Shown here: positions 41,386-52,461 of the stretch, piece after piece
How positions within the stretch are numbered: position 1 is the stretch's first letter
Layout of the letters: every line of letters starts with the position of its first letter
Source: Lasiosphaeris hirsuta
Lineage: Eukaryota > Ascomycota > Sordariomycetes > Sordariales > Lasiosphaeriaceae
Reading direction: 5' to 3'
Length of the DNA: 64,000 nt
Assembly (NCBI GenBank): GCA_030549175.1
Contig: JAUKUA010000001.1
Span: 7,626,001 to 7,690,000, forward strand
Made by a program: the position numbers and the translations under genes
The notes under the pieces: model-generated
Told to the model about the DNA's origin: nothing
The model's input: the letters and a program-made list of their open reading frames with translations, nothing else
Database searches by the model: none

Positions 41386-44380
41386 TCATACATGGCCCCG
41401 CGAAAGTATACTCGGGCCACGGGAGTTTGAAAAGTCCAAGGATATTAGTCCAGCTTGGTCGACCTGGAGGGGGAAGAAGTTACTGCGTAGCAATGACTCG
41501 GGGTTACTTGAGTACATTTCCCGAGGCAGCAATGCGAGATCATCAATGGGGATATACGACTCTGGGTCTCCCCTGCGCTGCTTGGGCCCATACTGCCTCG
41601 TGCCCTCTTCGTCATCGGTGTCCTCGGTGTTGATATCGGCGTCGCCAGCTTCCTGGTCGTCAAGCTGCGCAAGATCGAGTTCGAACATGTTGACGTAGTA
41701 GTCCTGTATGGCGTCAAGGGGGAGTCCTCCCGGGTGGTCCGGCAACCTGGGCAGCCAAAATTCTCTGATCCATACTGAGAAGCCCGGGAAAAGAGGGTGG
41801 CAGAGGTTCTGGAAATAACGCAAGTCCTTGCTGTGCAGCCGGTGTTGGACCTGATGAAAGTGTCCCACCCAAGATTTGGCTGCATATTGCAGAAATGGTT
41901 CCGTCACGGCGCTTGGTTGGCCTTTCTCGGAGCTGCCTGAGCTCTTCGCCAAGCAGTACAGGTAGGTGGTGCAGATCTGCAGCAGCAAAGCCCGCGCTTC
42001 AAGGAGACTGAATGAGTGCTGGAAAGGCTCATCTTCCGTATCTGCCGTAGTGGATGTCAAGGCACTGTCCAGCACCAATGTCGTGCCTGCGCTTCCATCC
42101 TCGCCGCCGAACCCGCGGGCCGGCCGATCTGGGAGGGGCCGTGGTATCATCTGGAGCTCCCGTGACACCAGAAGGAATTCCCTCGCTGTCTCGTGCACGA
42201 GATATAGCTTGTTGCGGATGATGCGGACGAAATGGCCGCAAAGCGACTTGACGTGGTTTTCCAACGGGAAGGAAATGTCTTCCTCAACTTCATCAAATGT
42301 CAGCATGCTGGGACTCGGCGGCGTTGCTGTCGGGGATCGACCAAGTATGCTAGTCTCGGGGACAACCGCAAGAGCAATGCTCATTTGCTCCAAGGTAAGG
42401 GCTTGCATCGCGGCTAGGATAATGTTGAGCATCTTTCTCGCCCTTGGAGAGTCGGGGCTGGACGCTAGCAGCTGGCTGTAGATGTCATAAATATCTCGCG
42501 TCTTGAGGACTTGGTCAAGCTCTCGCCGAGATGCACCCGCCTCGACCTTTTGCTCGAGCAAGCGGAGGATCAGTGCAACCCACAGAAAGGTACGGTCGGC
42601 CCGTGCTATGAGCTCTGACTGGACCCTCTCCAGAAGCTTCGCGGGGAGACCACGCTCGACTAGGTCTTCAATGCTGGACATGATGACTTTCGTGACGTCG
42701 CTGCTGATTTCATCAGGCTGATCTTCGCCGCGGAGGCGGAGAGTCGTGACCCGCAACGGCTTCTCTGATTGCGATCTCGGCTGTCTCTCAAAGGCCACTT
42801 TGATCTGGTTGTCAGGCCGGCTTGTCACCAAAATCTTCAAGCCGGAGCTTTGCGCTGTGGTGTTCTTTGGAGATGGGGCGCGTCCATTCGTCTTGGCGGT
42901 CAGAAATGCCGAAATGCAGCCCAGAAGCAGACGAAGCGACTTTGGCTCGCACTCGTCAAGGCCATCGAGGATGCAAACGGTTTTCTTGGCGGAACCACGC
43001 TCAGCCGACATTGCAAAGACCTCCCAAAGTTTCTCCACATTCTCGAGATCATTGCCCTGCAGGTGAGCAAGGCCGGTGGCGGCTAGGTCCATCTGCTGGG
43101 TGTAGAGCTGGTGCAGAAGAGCCTTGACCCCATTGACCACGCTGCCTTGTTCTGTGTTGTCCGACTTGAAGAAGAAATAGCATACGTTTAATCCCGTCGT
43201 CTTGGACATGGAAGCAAACGTGTCGATGATAAAAGAAGCCAGCACCGACTTGCCGCATCCAGGGTCGGCTGATATCCACAACAAAGGTGGACCGGTAGCC
43301 TCCAACCACGACTGGTACTTGGGATGATCGAGAATCCACGTACAGGTGCCTTTTACTGGGTCGGGATTCAGGCTTCGCTGTGCCTTGTAATTGGAAGTTT
43401 CAAGCGACTGCATAAGTGAAGGTATGAGACTGGAGTTTTGCCGCATTGCAGCTTTAACAAAGAACCGCAACCGAGCTGCGATAGGCTGGAATCGCGGCTC
43501 TGATAGATGCGAGAACCTGCAGATGCTTCTATGGTCGCTTTCCATGGGAATCTCGACTTCCTTGTTTGGGATTCCGAGTACAGCCGAGTCTCTATCCACG
43601 ACCTCCTGGATGTTAGCACCGAGAGTCCGCTTTGGGGTTGATGACAGAACAAGAGAATAAATTTGCACTCACGAGTGTGCTCAGAAAGCCCATTTTGTGG
43701 GTTTCGTAGCAGGAAGCTATCTCGAGTTTGTGTCGTGCACATTTTTCCAGGAAGGAACTTGTAATGAGTTGCATCTTCCTAGATCCGGGCTCCAAGTCCT
43801 TGGAGAGCTGCGCGTTGGTGTTTCTACCCAGAGAAGCTAGCGCTAGAAGCCGTGCAGCAAAGGTTGCCCAGGCGGCTATGTCGGAACCTCTGTGAGGTGT
43901 TCCAAAGAAGAGTACAGCGCTGAAACTCTTCCTCAGAGTCATGTAACGATTGCTCTCGTCGACCCGGACGAATGCCTGTTTGAAGACAAGGCCACCCAAG
44001 GAGTGGCAAATGAAAATGATGGGCCTTTGAGTCTCCACTATCGTATTCCTCTCGGCAATGAGACTCTCGAGCAGCTGCTGGCCAAAGGTGAATATGTCGG
44101 ATGTTGACTTGCTGAACTGCAGCATGGAGTTGTATGAGAAAGACATGACGCGCGCCGACTGCACAACCTGAGGGAGAATGTCCTTCAGCCAGTTAACACC
44201 ACTTTTCTCGTCAGTCCAGGTGTTGAGGTAGTGGCCGTTGAGCCCGTGGATGGCGACAACATCAACACAGTCGATAGCGTCAGGGGCCTTGGAGACGACT
44301 GTGTGGAGGCCGAATTCGCCATGAGTGGCACTTGTCGACTTCACACGGCGCCCCCAGCTGAATCCCCGGTCAAAGTTCAT
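41386..44380 (-). CDS. NLR-type STAND protein: alpha/beta-hydrolase (SesB-like) plus NACHT domain
   Basis: Exons 44380-43673 and 43605-41386 are joined through a 67-bp intron (GTGAGT...CATCCAG, phase 0), giving 975 aa. Residues 40-235 form a lipase-like hydrolase: VVAIHGLNGHYLNTW and the nucleophile elbow FICHSLGGLVFKQA (Ser about 127), then FFGTPHRGSD. After a linker, GTCTWILDHPKYQSWLE precedes Walker A ISADPGCGKSVLA (Lys about 355), Walker B VCILDGLDECE (Asp about 450) and the sensor KILVTSRPDNQIKVAFE. An MALT-like helical region with TFLWVALILRLLEQ follows. No ankyrin, TPR or WD repeats come after; the C-terminus is acidic (INTEDTDDEEG). This architecture is a fungal NLR, presumed to trigger hydrolase-driven cell death on ligand sensing. 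It is unusual in lacking a repeat sensor. Confidence 0.87.
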
Positions 44381-46324
44381 GGCTGCGATAGATTAGGTAG
44401 CCCCGTCTTTGTGAATGGAGGCCAGAATGAGGGTCGGGCCGGGTCTTTCCGAGTCCTTGAAGAGAGTGACTTGTTGCTGAGGAGTTTTGGGGGGGGGGGG
44501 CACGCAGCTCTTTGCGGGGTTCCATCCATTACAACATCTTTATCTGCACGTGAGGTATTCCTGCCGCAACCAACATACTGATTGCGAATACAGCCAATAA
44601 CAGTCTACCGGTTGCTGACAGCAGACGACCAAACCGGCACCAGACAGCTTCCAGAGCATGAAACCTGAACCAATGTCCTGAGTTTAGCGCAGCGTCTCGC
44701 GCGGACGTGGTAGGGCTTTTCTTTCCTGTCAGAAGTGCCGGAAGACAAACGGGACAGAGTGTATGTGCGGCGGTGTCACGAGAAGCCAGCCGATTGTCCC
44801 GAGGACGTGCTCTGTCTCGACCTGCGTCTCTAGTGTAGAGTAGAGAGGTACGGGAGGGTCGGTCTGATAACGGGCTGGCTAGTTGGGCATGGCTTGATCT
44901 TTCGGCCGATGTGGTCGGCGGCGACGGCGCGCTCGTGGGCGACTCGGTAGATTATCTGAGCGTTGTCAGTGCGAACTTGAATGGCGATGATGGGGAGCCG
45001 ACCAGCGAACGGATCGCGGATTCTTTCCTCATAAGGATGAAGGGTCCCGGGTCCGCAGTCTGTTTTTTGAAAGATGCCGCAGTTGGAGGGAGTTTGTTTT
45101 CGAGTATCTTTGGGCACCTAGAATTGTTTGGTTTGTGCACTTCATGACATGTAGTCGCTAATACCTGTGGGAAAAGAAGTGGTGGAGGCTCAGTGCTAGA
45201 GGGAAGGTACAGGAACCCTTCCAGTGCTGCTTACTTACTCTTTCCTCAGGGAAACGCGACGCGTTAAAAGGACACAAAGAAATACGGGTCTCCCTGAGGA
45301 CTGCACACCAAAAGGGAATAGCAACGGGGAAAATATTTTCCTCGACGCAAACTTGCGACATTGCACATCCATCACCCTCCACCTTCCTCCACCGTTTCCA
45401 GCACATCAAAAGACAGCAGAACCGACACCATTTTGCAGCCGCTGCACGCCAGCAACATGAGCGCGCAAAACAGCATCGCCACCGAAGATATTTTGGCCAT
45501 GGATCTTGATACAGTGCACACCATGTTGGTCGCGTTAGTGTCTTCAAAGCAAGAAGGCTGCGTCGCTTTCCCCACCAGCTGCTCACCGCCTGCAGAGCCA
45601 TACAAAGCCCGATCTGTCCCCCTTTACAACAGCCATGTAGAGGTTGAGCACCCCGATGTGATATCAGACCTGGCAATATAGTCGCTAGCGAAATCGGCTT
45701 CCGCTTTTTTTCTCTCACATCAATTCAGCGCACGGATCATTTGTGCATCTATCTAGCCATCTACACCGTGCGCCCTCGCACGTGCTTGAGTACTTTGTCG
45801 AACGTTCGTCGGACGATGCAATTATACCATCCAACCATTTGATCGTCGGCTAGCTCAGGGCAGCCGGAGAGCCCTCGCTCGAAAATGGCTGACGGCACGA
45901 ATTATTGTTTCCACAAGTCGTTGCATAAGCTCTACATACAGTATACAGTACTCTGTGATTTGCCTGTTCTGATGATACCATTATTCTTAGGGGCATGTCT
46001 TAAATCTAGAAGTCACACTGGGACCACCACATGGAGTAAAATATTGCCACAAAGTGTATTCGCCTCATCAGGTTACGTATCACCTTGCGAGGAGAGAATC
46101 GAAGCTGATGATCTTGACGTCTTTAAATGCATGAGTCATCTCAGCATCGCTGGAAAATTCTAGAATTTCATAATAGCTATCTATAAATTGACTTGTCCTC
46201 CCAGACCCTTCTGGTGTCAAGCTAGCAAAAAGAAATATAGATGATGATTTAGAAGAGCCTTAAAATGTATTATATACGCCGGATGAGAATGCTAGCACAA
46301 GATAAACATGTGCTATACAATGCC
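44381..46324. other. Spacer between the two NLR genes
   Basis: About 1.9 kb. It includes the promoter of the SesB-NACHT gene, a 10-G run at about 44491, a possible small gene at 45457-45681, and the AT-rich 3' flank of the NWD gene (46100-46320). A minus-strand frame at 44830-45117 has no recognisable features. Confidence 0.45.
45457..45681 (+). CDS. Possible small protein of unknown function
   Basis: 74 codons from an ATG with a good A at position -3, preceded by a C/T-rich, leader-like tract. It starts MSAQNSIATEDILAMDLDTV and ends HPDVISDLAI. No family recognised, no signal peptide. It lies between two NLR genes on the opposite strand. It could be chance. Confidence 0.3.
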   Translation: MSAQNSIATEDILAMDLDTVHTMLVALVSSKQEGCVAFPTSCSPPAEPYKARSVPLYNSHVEVEHPDVISDLAI

Positions 46325-49300
46325 TTAGGGGAATGACACGTCCATGGACATCCTCAAAACCACCACACGCCCCGTCGGCCGGCCGATAGCAATTGCAGAT
46401 CCATCTCTGGAAAAGTCTGAGTTCCCAGGTCGAAAATCAGGTGGAAGCCATATGGACCTCTGGCCTCGCCATGTGACCCAGGAGCCATCGCCACTGAGAT
46501 CCCACCTTAGCCCTGTTTTGCTAAATGGTGTCTGCGGATTTGGAGTCAACTGGTCGTTAGGTTTGTCACCAGTAATACTGCAGCTGTCATGGCTGCTGGA
46601 TCCGCCACCTGCAAGTTTGATATTGCCAGCACTGGTTCGAAGCCACAGTCCGGAATCGCCTGTGTCTTCAAAACGAAGACCATTGGGGATGAGGTCCATA
46701 TTTACGGAGCGCACCTCCTTACCCGACTTCGCATCCCAGATGCGGATGGTCTCATCCTCCGATCCAGAGGCGATTCGGCTGCCGTCCGGGGAGAAGGCTA
46801 CCGACGAAACCCAATTGCTATGGCCCTCGAGCTTCCGTACCTCCTTGCCCGACTTCGCATCCCAGATACGGATGGTCTCATCCTCCGATCCAGAGGCGAT
46901 TCGGCTGCCGTCCGGGGAGAAGGCTACCGACGAAACCGAACTACTATGGCCCTCGAGCTTCCGTACCTCCTTGCCCGACTTCACATCCCAGATACGGATG
47001 GTCTTATCCTCCGATCCAGAGGCGATTCGGCTGCCGTCCGGGGAGAAGGCTACCGACGAAACCGAACCGCTATGGCCCTCGAGCTTCCGTACCTCCTTAC
47101 CCGACTTCGCATCCCAGATACGGATGGTCTTATCCGCCGATCCAGAGGCGATTCGGCTGCCGTCCGGGGAGAAGGCTACCGACGAAACCGAACCGCTATG
47201 GCCCTCGAGCTTCCGTACCTCCTTACCCGACTTCGCATCCCAGATACGGATGGTCTTATCCGCCGATCCAGAGGCGATTCGGCTGCCGTCCGGGGAGAAG
47301 GCTACCGACGAAACCCAACCGCTATGGCCCTCGAGCTTCCGTACCTCCTTGCCCGACTTCGCATCCCAGATGCGGATGGTCTCATCCGCCGATCCAGAGG
47401 CGATTCGGCTGCCGTCCGGGGAGAAGGCTACCGACGAAACCCAATTGCTATGGCCCTCGAGCTTCCGTACCTCCTTACCCGACTTCGCATCCCAGATGCG
47501 GATGGTCTCATCCCACGATCCAGAGGCGATTCGGCTGCCGTCCGGGGAGAAGGCTACCGACGAAACCCAACCGCTATGGCCCTCGAGCTTCCGTACCTCC
47601 TTACCCGACTTCGCATCCCAGATACGGATGGTCTTATCCGCCGATTCAGAGGCGATTCGGCTGCCGTCCGGGGAGAAGGCTACCGACGAAACCCAACCGC
47701 TATGGCCCTCGAGCTTCCGTACCTCCTTGCCCGACTTCGCATCCCAGATGCGGATGGTCTCATCCGCCGATCCAGAGGCGATTCGGCTGCCGTCCGGGGA
47801 GAAGGCTACCGACGAAACCCAATTGCTATGGCCCTCGAGCTTCCGTACCTCCTTGCCCGACTTCGCATCCCAGATGCGGATGGTCTCATCCCACGATCCA
47901 GAGGCGATTCGGCTGCCGTCCGGGGAGAAGGCTACCGACGAAACCCAACCGCTATGGCCCTCGAGCTTCCGTACCTCCTTGCCCGACTTCGCATCCCAGA
48001 TGCGGATGGTCTCATCCTCCGATCCAGAGGCGATTCGGCTGCCGTCCGGGGAGAAGGCTACCGACGAAACCGAACTGCTATGGCCCTCGAATGTTTGAAG
48101 ACATCGACTCCAGACTTGCTCAACCACCGGCTTTGTTAGCACCCAACCAGGCTCTTCTTTAGCAAACATTCGACGGATAATACTGTCAGTCGGAGCAAAT
48201 AGCAATGCTGATATGTATGTCTGTAGTGGCGCCTGTTCGATTAGCCACCGGTTCAATAAAATAAACCGATATGCGTCTTCGACAAGGTTTATAAAAGTGC
48301 CCGTCCTTGCCTAATTTGAAGACTTAGTTATCTGCTGTTTAAAGTAGTAGGGAGTTGAGACTTACTTCGATAATAGTTCTAAGTCTAGCAAGAGAGAGGG
48401 CCCCATTCGAGATAACGCCAAGGAGACTTAATGCTTCAAGCCAGTGAAGGAAGTGGTTGCGGAAGAACGCCTTAATCGAGTCTCTTATTCCGATGCCCTT
48501 TGATCCTGGGATATGCCGTCCGAGAGTGTTCGCTAGCTGGTGATATCGGGAGCCTTCTAAATCGGCCTTATCCGTTTCACAGACGTGGTCGATCCAGTAT
48601 GTACAGGAATATCCCACTCCAAGTAAAGGATCAGATTCGGGTAGCCGCACCTCCACGTCACGGGTAAGAGCTCCTGGATGTAGCAGCTGGTACAAATCTC
48701 GCCGGAGTGACTTCTCCATCGCCGCTATTGATTTTTCAACGATGCTGCGCTGAACAGCATGTTTCCCAGACAGGAAAATCTTTTCGGCAGCGGCGTCACT
48801 AGCTAGGTAGTCCTTAGCCGACTGGTGAATCGGATAGACGTAGTTATCTATTAGCGTGAGAAAGGAACCGCACATGTCGACAATCTTCTCCAGGTCAGCG
48901 GTTTCATACTTGAGCCCAGCTAACGTTCGGAGTTCGAGAATGTGGAGCGGGCGGTACGCCAGGGTTGTGACTGAAAGCACTGCAAGGCACGAGTCTCGGT
49001 AGTTGCTCGCAGACTTGCTGATGCCTCTCATCATCCGATCGTAAAGCGGCGGTAGCCCTGGTGGTGTCTCGTCGATACGGCGAACAGCATCTTCGGCCAA
49101 GACGCCGCGGATAGATCGCAATACTAGATCGACCCATAAAAAGGTACCCTCAGCCTTCTCAAGCAGCTTTTGTTGAATGATGGTTCGCTGGACGGGGCTT
49201 GATCGAAGTGATGGGATTTGGGCTACCTTGTGAATGATGTAAGTTTCGATCGCCTGGGATACGGCTTCCGAGTTCCCCTCTAGGCTCAACTTTGCTCTCG

Positions 49301-50529
49301 GGTTCTCAAGCGCGAGGTTTTCGTCGATGTCGATCCGGTTACGGCTTGTTAGGATCCACTTGAGACGATTTTCTTGGAGGGCAGTTTCCCTAACCAGGCT
49401 AAGGAGGCCCGGCAGACCTTCTTCGCATTCATCGAGAGCGTCAACGGCTAAGTATACGGTTTCCGACCGTGAGTGCTGGATCATCTGCCTGAACACATTG
49501 GATAGCGCGTCGAAGGCGTTGGCGTTGTTGTTGGTAGCATCAAAGATGCCCTTGCCCATCCGGTCGTAGTCACTCTTAAGGTACGAAACGAGACTGACCT
49601 CCTGGACTAGCAAGAGGTATATAAGCCCTTTGAGGGCGGCGACTGCATTGTTTAAGCGGTTATCGGTATTTTGGCAGAAGAAGAACGATAAAGACGAGTT
49701 GGCGACGGAGTGGTCAAGTCTGGTCTGAGATCGAAGTTGCTCGGTGATGGTAACCAACAGCATCGTCTTGCCCTTGCCAGCACCGCCTTTGATCCAGAGC
49801 AGCTTGGACTCGCCGGCTTTCCACTCTAGGTAGCTGGGGTGGGAGAGAATCCAGTTGGACGAGGCTTTGTTTAACCCCCCTTTTGTTCTTTCGATGCGTA
49901 GCTTGTCATTTGTAGGGTCGGTCCACCTGAGCGCTCTGAGTAGGGAGTCTCGTTCGTTTTCGTGAGTAGTGGATGGGTGAATGCCTGTTCAGTGTTAGAG
50001 ATGTTCTCAACAACCGGTCTGGGAGAGGGATACCGTTTGGCAACGAGGGCGGAATTGCTGACACTTCTTCTATCGCCTCTCGTATCACCGCCACGATATT
50101 AGTCTGTGTGGGCAGTTCCGCTACGCGGTTACTGGTCAAAAGTTGAACATCCTCCAATATGCCCTTCATAAGCGACTCCACCGTGTCTCCTTTGCCCCAG
50201 GTGAGGGCGGCAAGTGCGTATCGCTCCATTCTTGAGGCATCGGCCTGTGGGATAACATCCGTAAATATTTTCTCTAGTTGTGTTGCCCTGCTCTCGCATC
50301 GCTGCAAGACAGGCTTTATTGCTTCGTAGCATTCCTCGTCGGGGATGGTATTGTTGAGGTTTCTCGAGACCGTCTGGAGGGTTTTGCAAACAAGGGGAAG
50401 CCGTGTAGCAATATCGCGGAAGGCTTCTGGGAGGCCAGAGGCATCTTTGGCGGCGTTGTAGATCTTCGCGGTCGCGTCGATAATGGCGATGACGCCAGAG
50501 ATGATGCCGATGACCTCGGCGCCCGACAT
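46325..50529 (-). CDS. NWD-type NLR: SesA-like domain, NACHT domain and 11 near-identical WD40 repeats
   Basis: Three exons, 50529-50034, 49984-48366 and 48310-46325, with introns of 49 and 55 bp (GTATCC...AACAG and GTAAGT...ATTAG), encode 1366 aa. The N-terminus MSGAEVIGIISGVIAIIDAT with a helical bundle (SRATQLEKIFTDVIPQ) is the SesA/NACHT-NTPase N-terminal domain. NACHT: SNWILSHPSYLEWKAGESKL, Walker A IKGGAGKGKT (Lys 238), Walker B VYLAVDALDECEE (Asp about 347), sensor KWILTSRNRIDID. Residues 779-1240 are eleven 42-residue WD40 repeats identical except at a few sites. The remainder is a degenerate beta-propeller-like tail. This is the architecture of Podospora HET-D/HET-E relatives, which sense a variable partner with the repeats and trigger incompatibility or cell death. 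The repeats form one open frame with no stop, so the gene looks functional. Confidence 0.92.
46706..48091 (-). repeat. WD40 tandem array, 11 units of 126 bp
   Basis: Each unit encodes a variant of LEGHSxxVSSVAFSPDG followed by SRIASGSxDxTIRIWDAKS and GKEVRK. Variation is confined to HS(G/N/S)(W/S)V, GS(E/W/A)D(E/K)T, one G-to-E in unit 4 and one A-to-V in unit 9. Units 2-4 and units 5-7 carry the same order of variants, indicating a three-unit (378-bp) block duplication. The near identity in DNA points to recent expansion or concerted evolution. Confidence 0.95.
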
Positions 50530-51325
50530 ATCTTCGGTTCCTGCGGTAAATGCAGTTAGACTCTCGGCTTGGCTAGGTATGGTGAAACCCGTGACGTACT
50601 AGTGTAAAGATGGAAAAGAAAGCGTTTGAGAAGTTGATTAACTAGACAGCCTCAGACAGGCATAGCGAGCTTTGTTCCGAGAATCGCAATCGACAACGCA
50701 GAGTCGATCCCGTCTGGATTGATGAGGGGTTGGGCTGCGACATTTTGACGTCCTGACCACTCGCGTCGCTTCACAGGGCCAATGAAGAAGCGTAGTGCGA
50801 GCCGGTGCTGCGAACGCTTACTCGACAAGCGCCGGCGAGCGGCCTGATGCCCGACAAAAGGTATTGGGTGAGGATGGCGCCGTGGATGATCGCTTTGGTG
50901 GCTTTAACTAACGTTAGCCGTCGCACCAGCTTCGGCTTTCAGCCGCCAAGGGACGAGTGGTCGCCTTCCGCTGTGGGAAGAGGACATGCTTGGCCCCTTG
51001 CTCTGCCGCGCTCGGTAAGGAATCTGCTGTAAGGGTCCCATTTCTTCTGAGGGAGCTAGTTTTAGCAACCGCCAGCTAACCACGTGGCCACATGGACAAT
51101 CAGCGTCCCAAACCTCAAGAGGCCCCTCTTCTCGCAATGCGCGATTCAATCCAAGCAATCTTGGTGTTGGGCAGCAGACAACACCACAAGTTAACGATAA
51201 GATTGTAAGGTAACCCCAAACCGCCACCCACGCATTTTAACAGTTGGTTCACAGTACGATACGCTAGCTCTTTGCGCTTCCGCTGCTTCTCAGGAGAACA
51301 CTGCCTCGATTTCAAGAAAGCAGCT
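50530..51325. other. Promoter of the NWD gene and spacer
   Basis: About 800 bp with no gene. The first few hundred bases are the 5' region of the minus-strand NWD gene. Confidence 0.45.
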
Positions 51326-51898
51326 ATGATGAACCCGAACTCTTTCGCATTCGATGACTTTGTCGCTTGGCCGCCATCCGAGCCTTCTGATTCACTTGCC
51401 GAGTATATGAACGAGACTGCGTCCGAGCATTTATCCTCCGAATCCCCTGCGTCAACGGGCATCGGCGATGTCGACGATGTCGCTTTAGCTAGCTAAAGCG
51501 CGATGCGCCGTGGTAGGGGAGAACTACTGTTTGTACAGCTGGCTGATTGGAGCGAAGAGCTCCAGAGGCCACCCCATGAGGACCACGGCCTGTCGAAGCG
51601 CGATAAGGAGACTGAACCCGCATCGGCCGAAATGCGGCGGTTACCCGTCGGGCGGGCTGACAGTCGAGCAGCAGCCGGAACTATCGCCCTCCAAGACATT
51701 TGCTCAAGGAATGAGACCGAGTCCCGCGGGGACGAAAGACACCTGGCAAAGAAAATGGGAACAGTCGTGTGTCCGTCCATGGAGACTGCAATGAAACCAG
51801 GTTCGCCGTATAATTTGACTAACCGAGGGAGGCGGTTATCGTTATCCGTACTGTCAGCGTTTTCTTGCCACGGCCACTTTTGGTTGGCATTTGGCTGA
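51326..51898 (+). pseudogene. Unrecognised repeated gene family, copy B
   Basis: From tandem ATGs at 51326/51329 the frame reads MMNPNSFAFDDFVAWPPSEP and on to VDDVALAS. There is then a TAA (51494), where copy A has CAA, and the same frame stays open for 133 more codons with LLFVQLADWSEELQRPPHED, SKRDKETEPASAEMRRLPV, RADSRAAAGTIALQDIC and a basic C-terminus. The N-terminal third matches copy A at 10571; the middle matches the fragment at 2998-3145. The single CAA-to-TAA change is RIP-like. There is no recognisable domain. The DDFVAWPPSEP start and acidic N-terminus are the conserved features. Confidence 0.6.
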
Positions 51899-52461
51899 CG
51901 GTCATCTTGCCCGTGTGAGAGCGCCCGGTGTGGGTGGTTAAATGCATAAAAGACCCGTGCGCTGAAATGATGTGAATGAGAAAAGCGGAAGCCGATTTCG
52001 CTAGTGGCTGTACTGCGGCGAGAACCAGCGGCAAGCATCTTAGGCTTTAATATCTCTTTCCAGCAGTGCCACGCGCCAACAAAGAAACTCAGGTGAACGA
52101 GGAAACTCAGGTGGGCTCTCCTGGAAATACGCTGCATGTAAAGCCGCTGCCATGGTCGCACGGCGTCTGCGCTGCACGGGACGAGGCAAGATTATGCAAG
52201 CATGTGTGGCCGGGCTGCACTGGATTCCGGGAGAGGCCTGACGTCCAGTCAGACTCGGGCCAGTGAGACAAGTTTGGGCGCCAATCTCGATATGCCGTCT
52301 TGCGAGCTGCGATGAGAATCGACAAGTGTCAGGCAGGAAAATTCTGGTTGCGTTTAAAAGCCGGCCCTTTCCAAGACACGGTGCAATCTTGTTGTTCTTG
52401 GAGACGCCATGTTGGGAGACGCCATGTTGCTAGACTCCTAAGACGGACAGCTTCCTGACTC
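51899..52461. other. Spacer, no gene recognised
   Basis: About 560 bp. Short direct repeats AGGTGAACGAGGAAACTCAGGTG at 52090-52112 and GGAGACGCCATGTT (twice at 52401-52430). Nothing coding is supported. Confidence 0.45.

Noticed and set aside
45158..45718. 186-codon minus-strand frame rich in Cys and Trp
   Set aside because: The composition is unlike any real protein and there is no domain or good start. It overlaps a plus-strand leader-like region.
46344..48139. Two very long plus-strand open frames (584 and 516 codons) opposite the WD40 gene
   Set aside because: The 126-bp unit is a multiple of three, so any frame open in one unit stays open through the array. The products are repetitive and have no family, whereas the minus strand gives perfect WD40 repeats.
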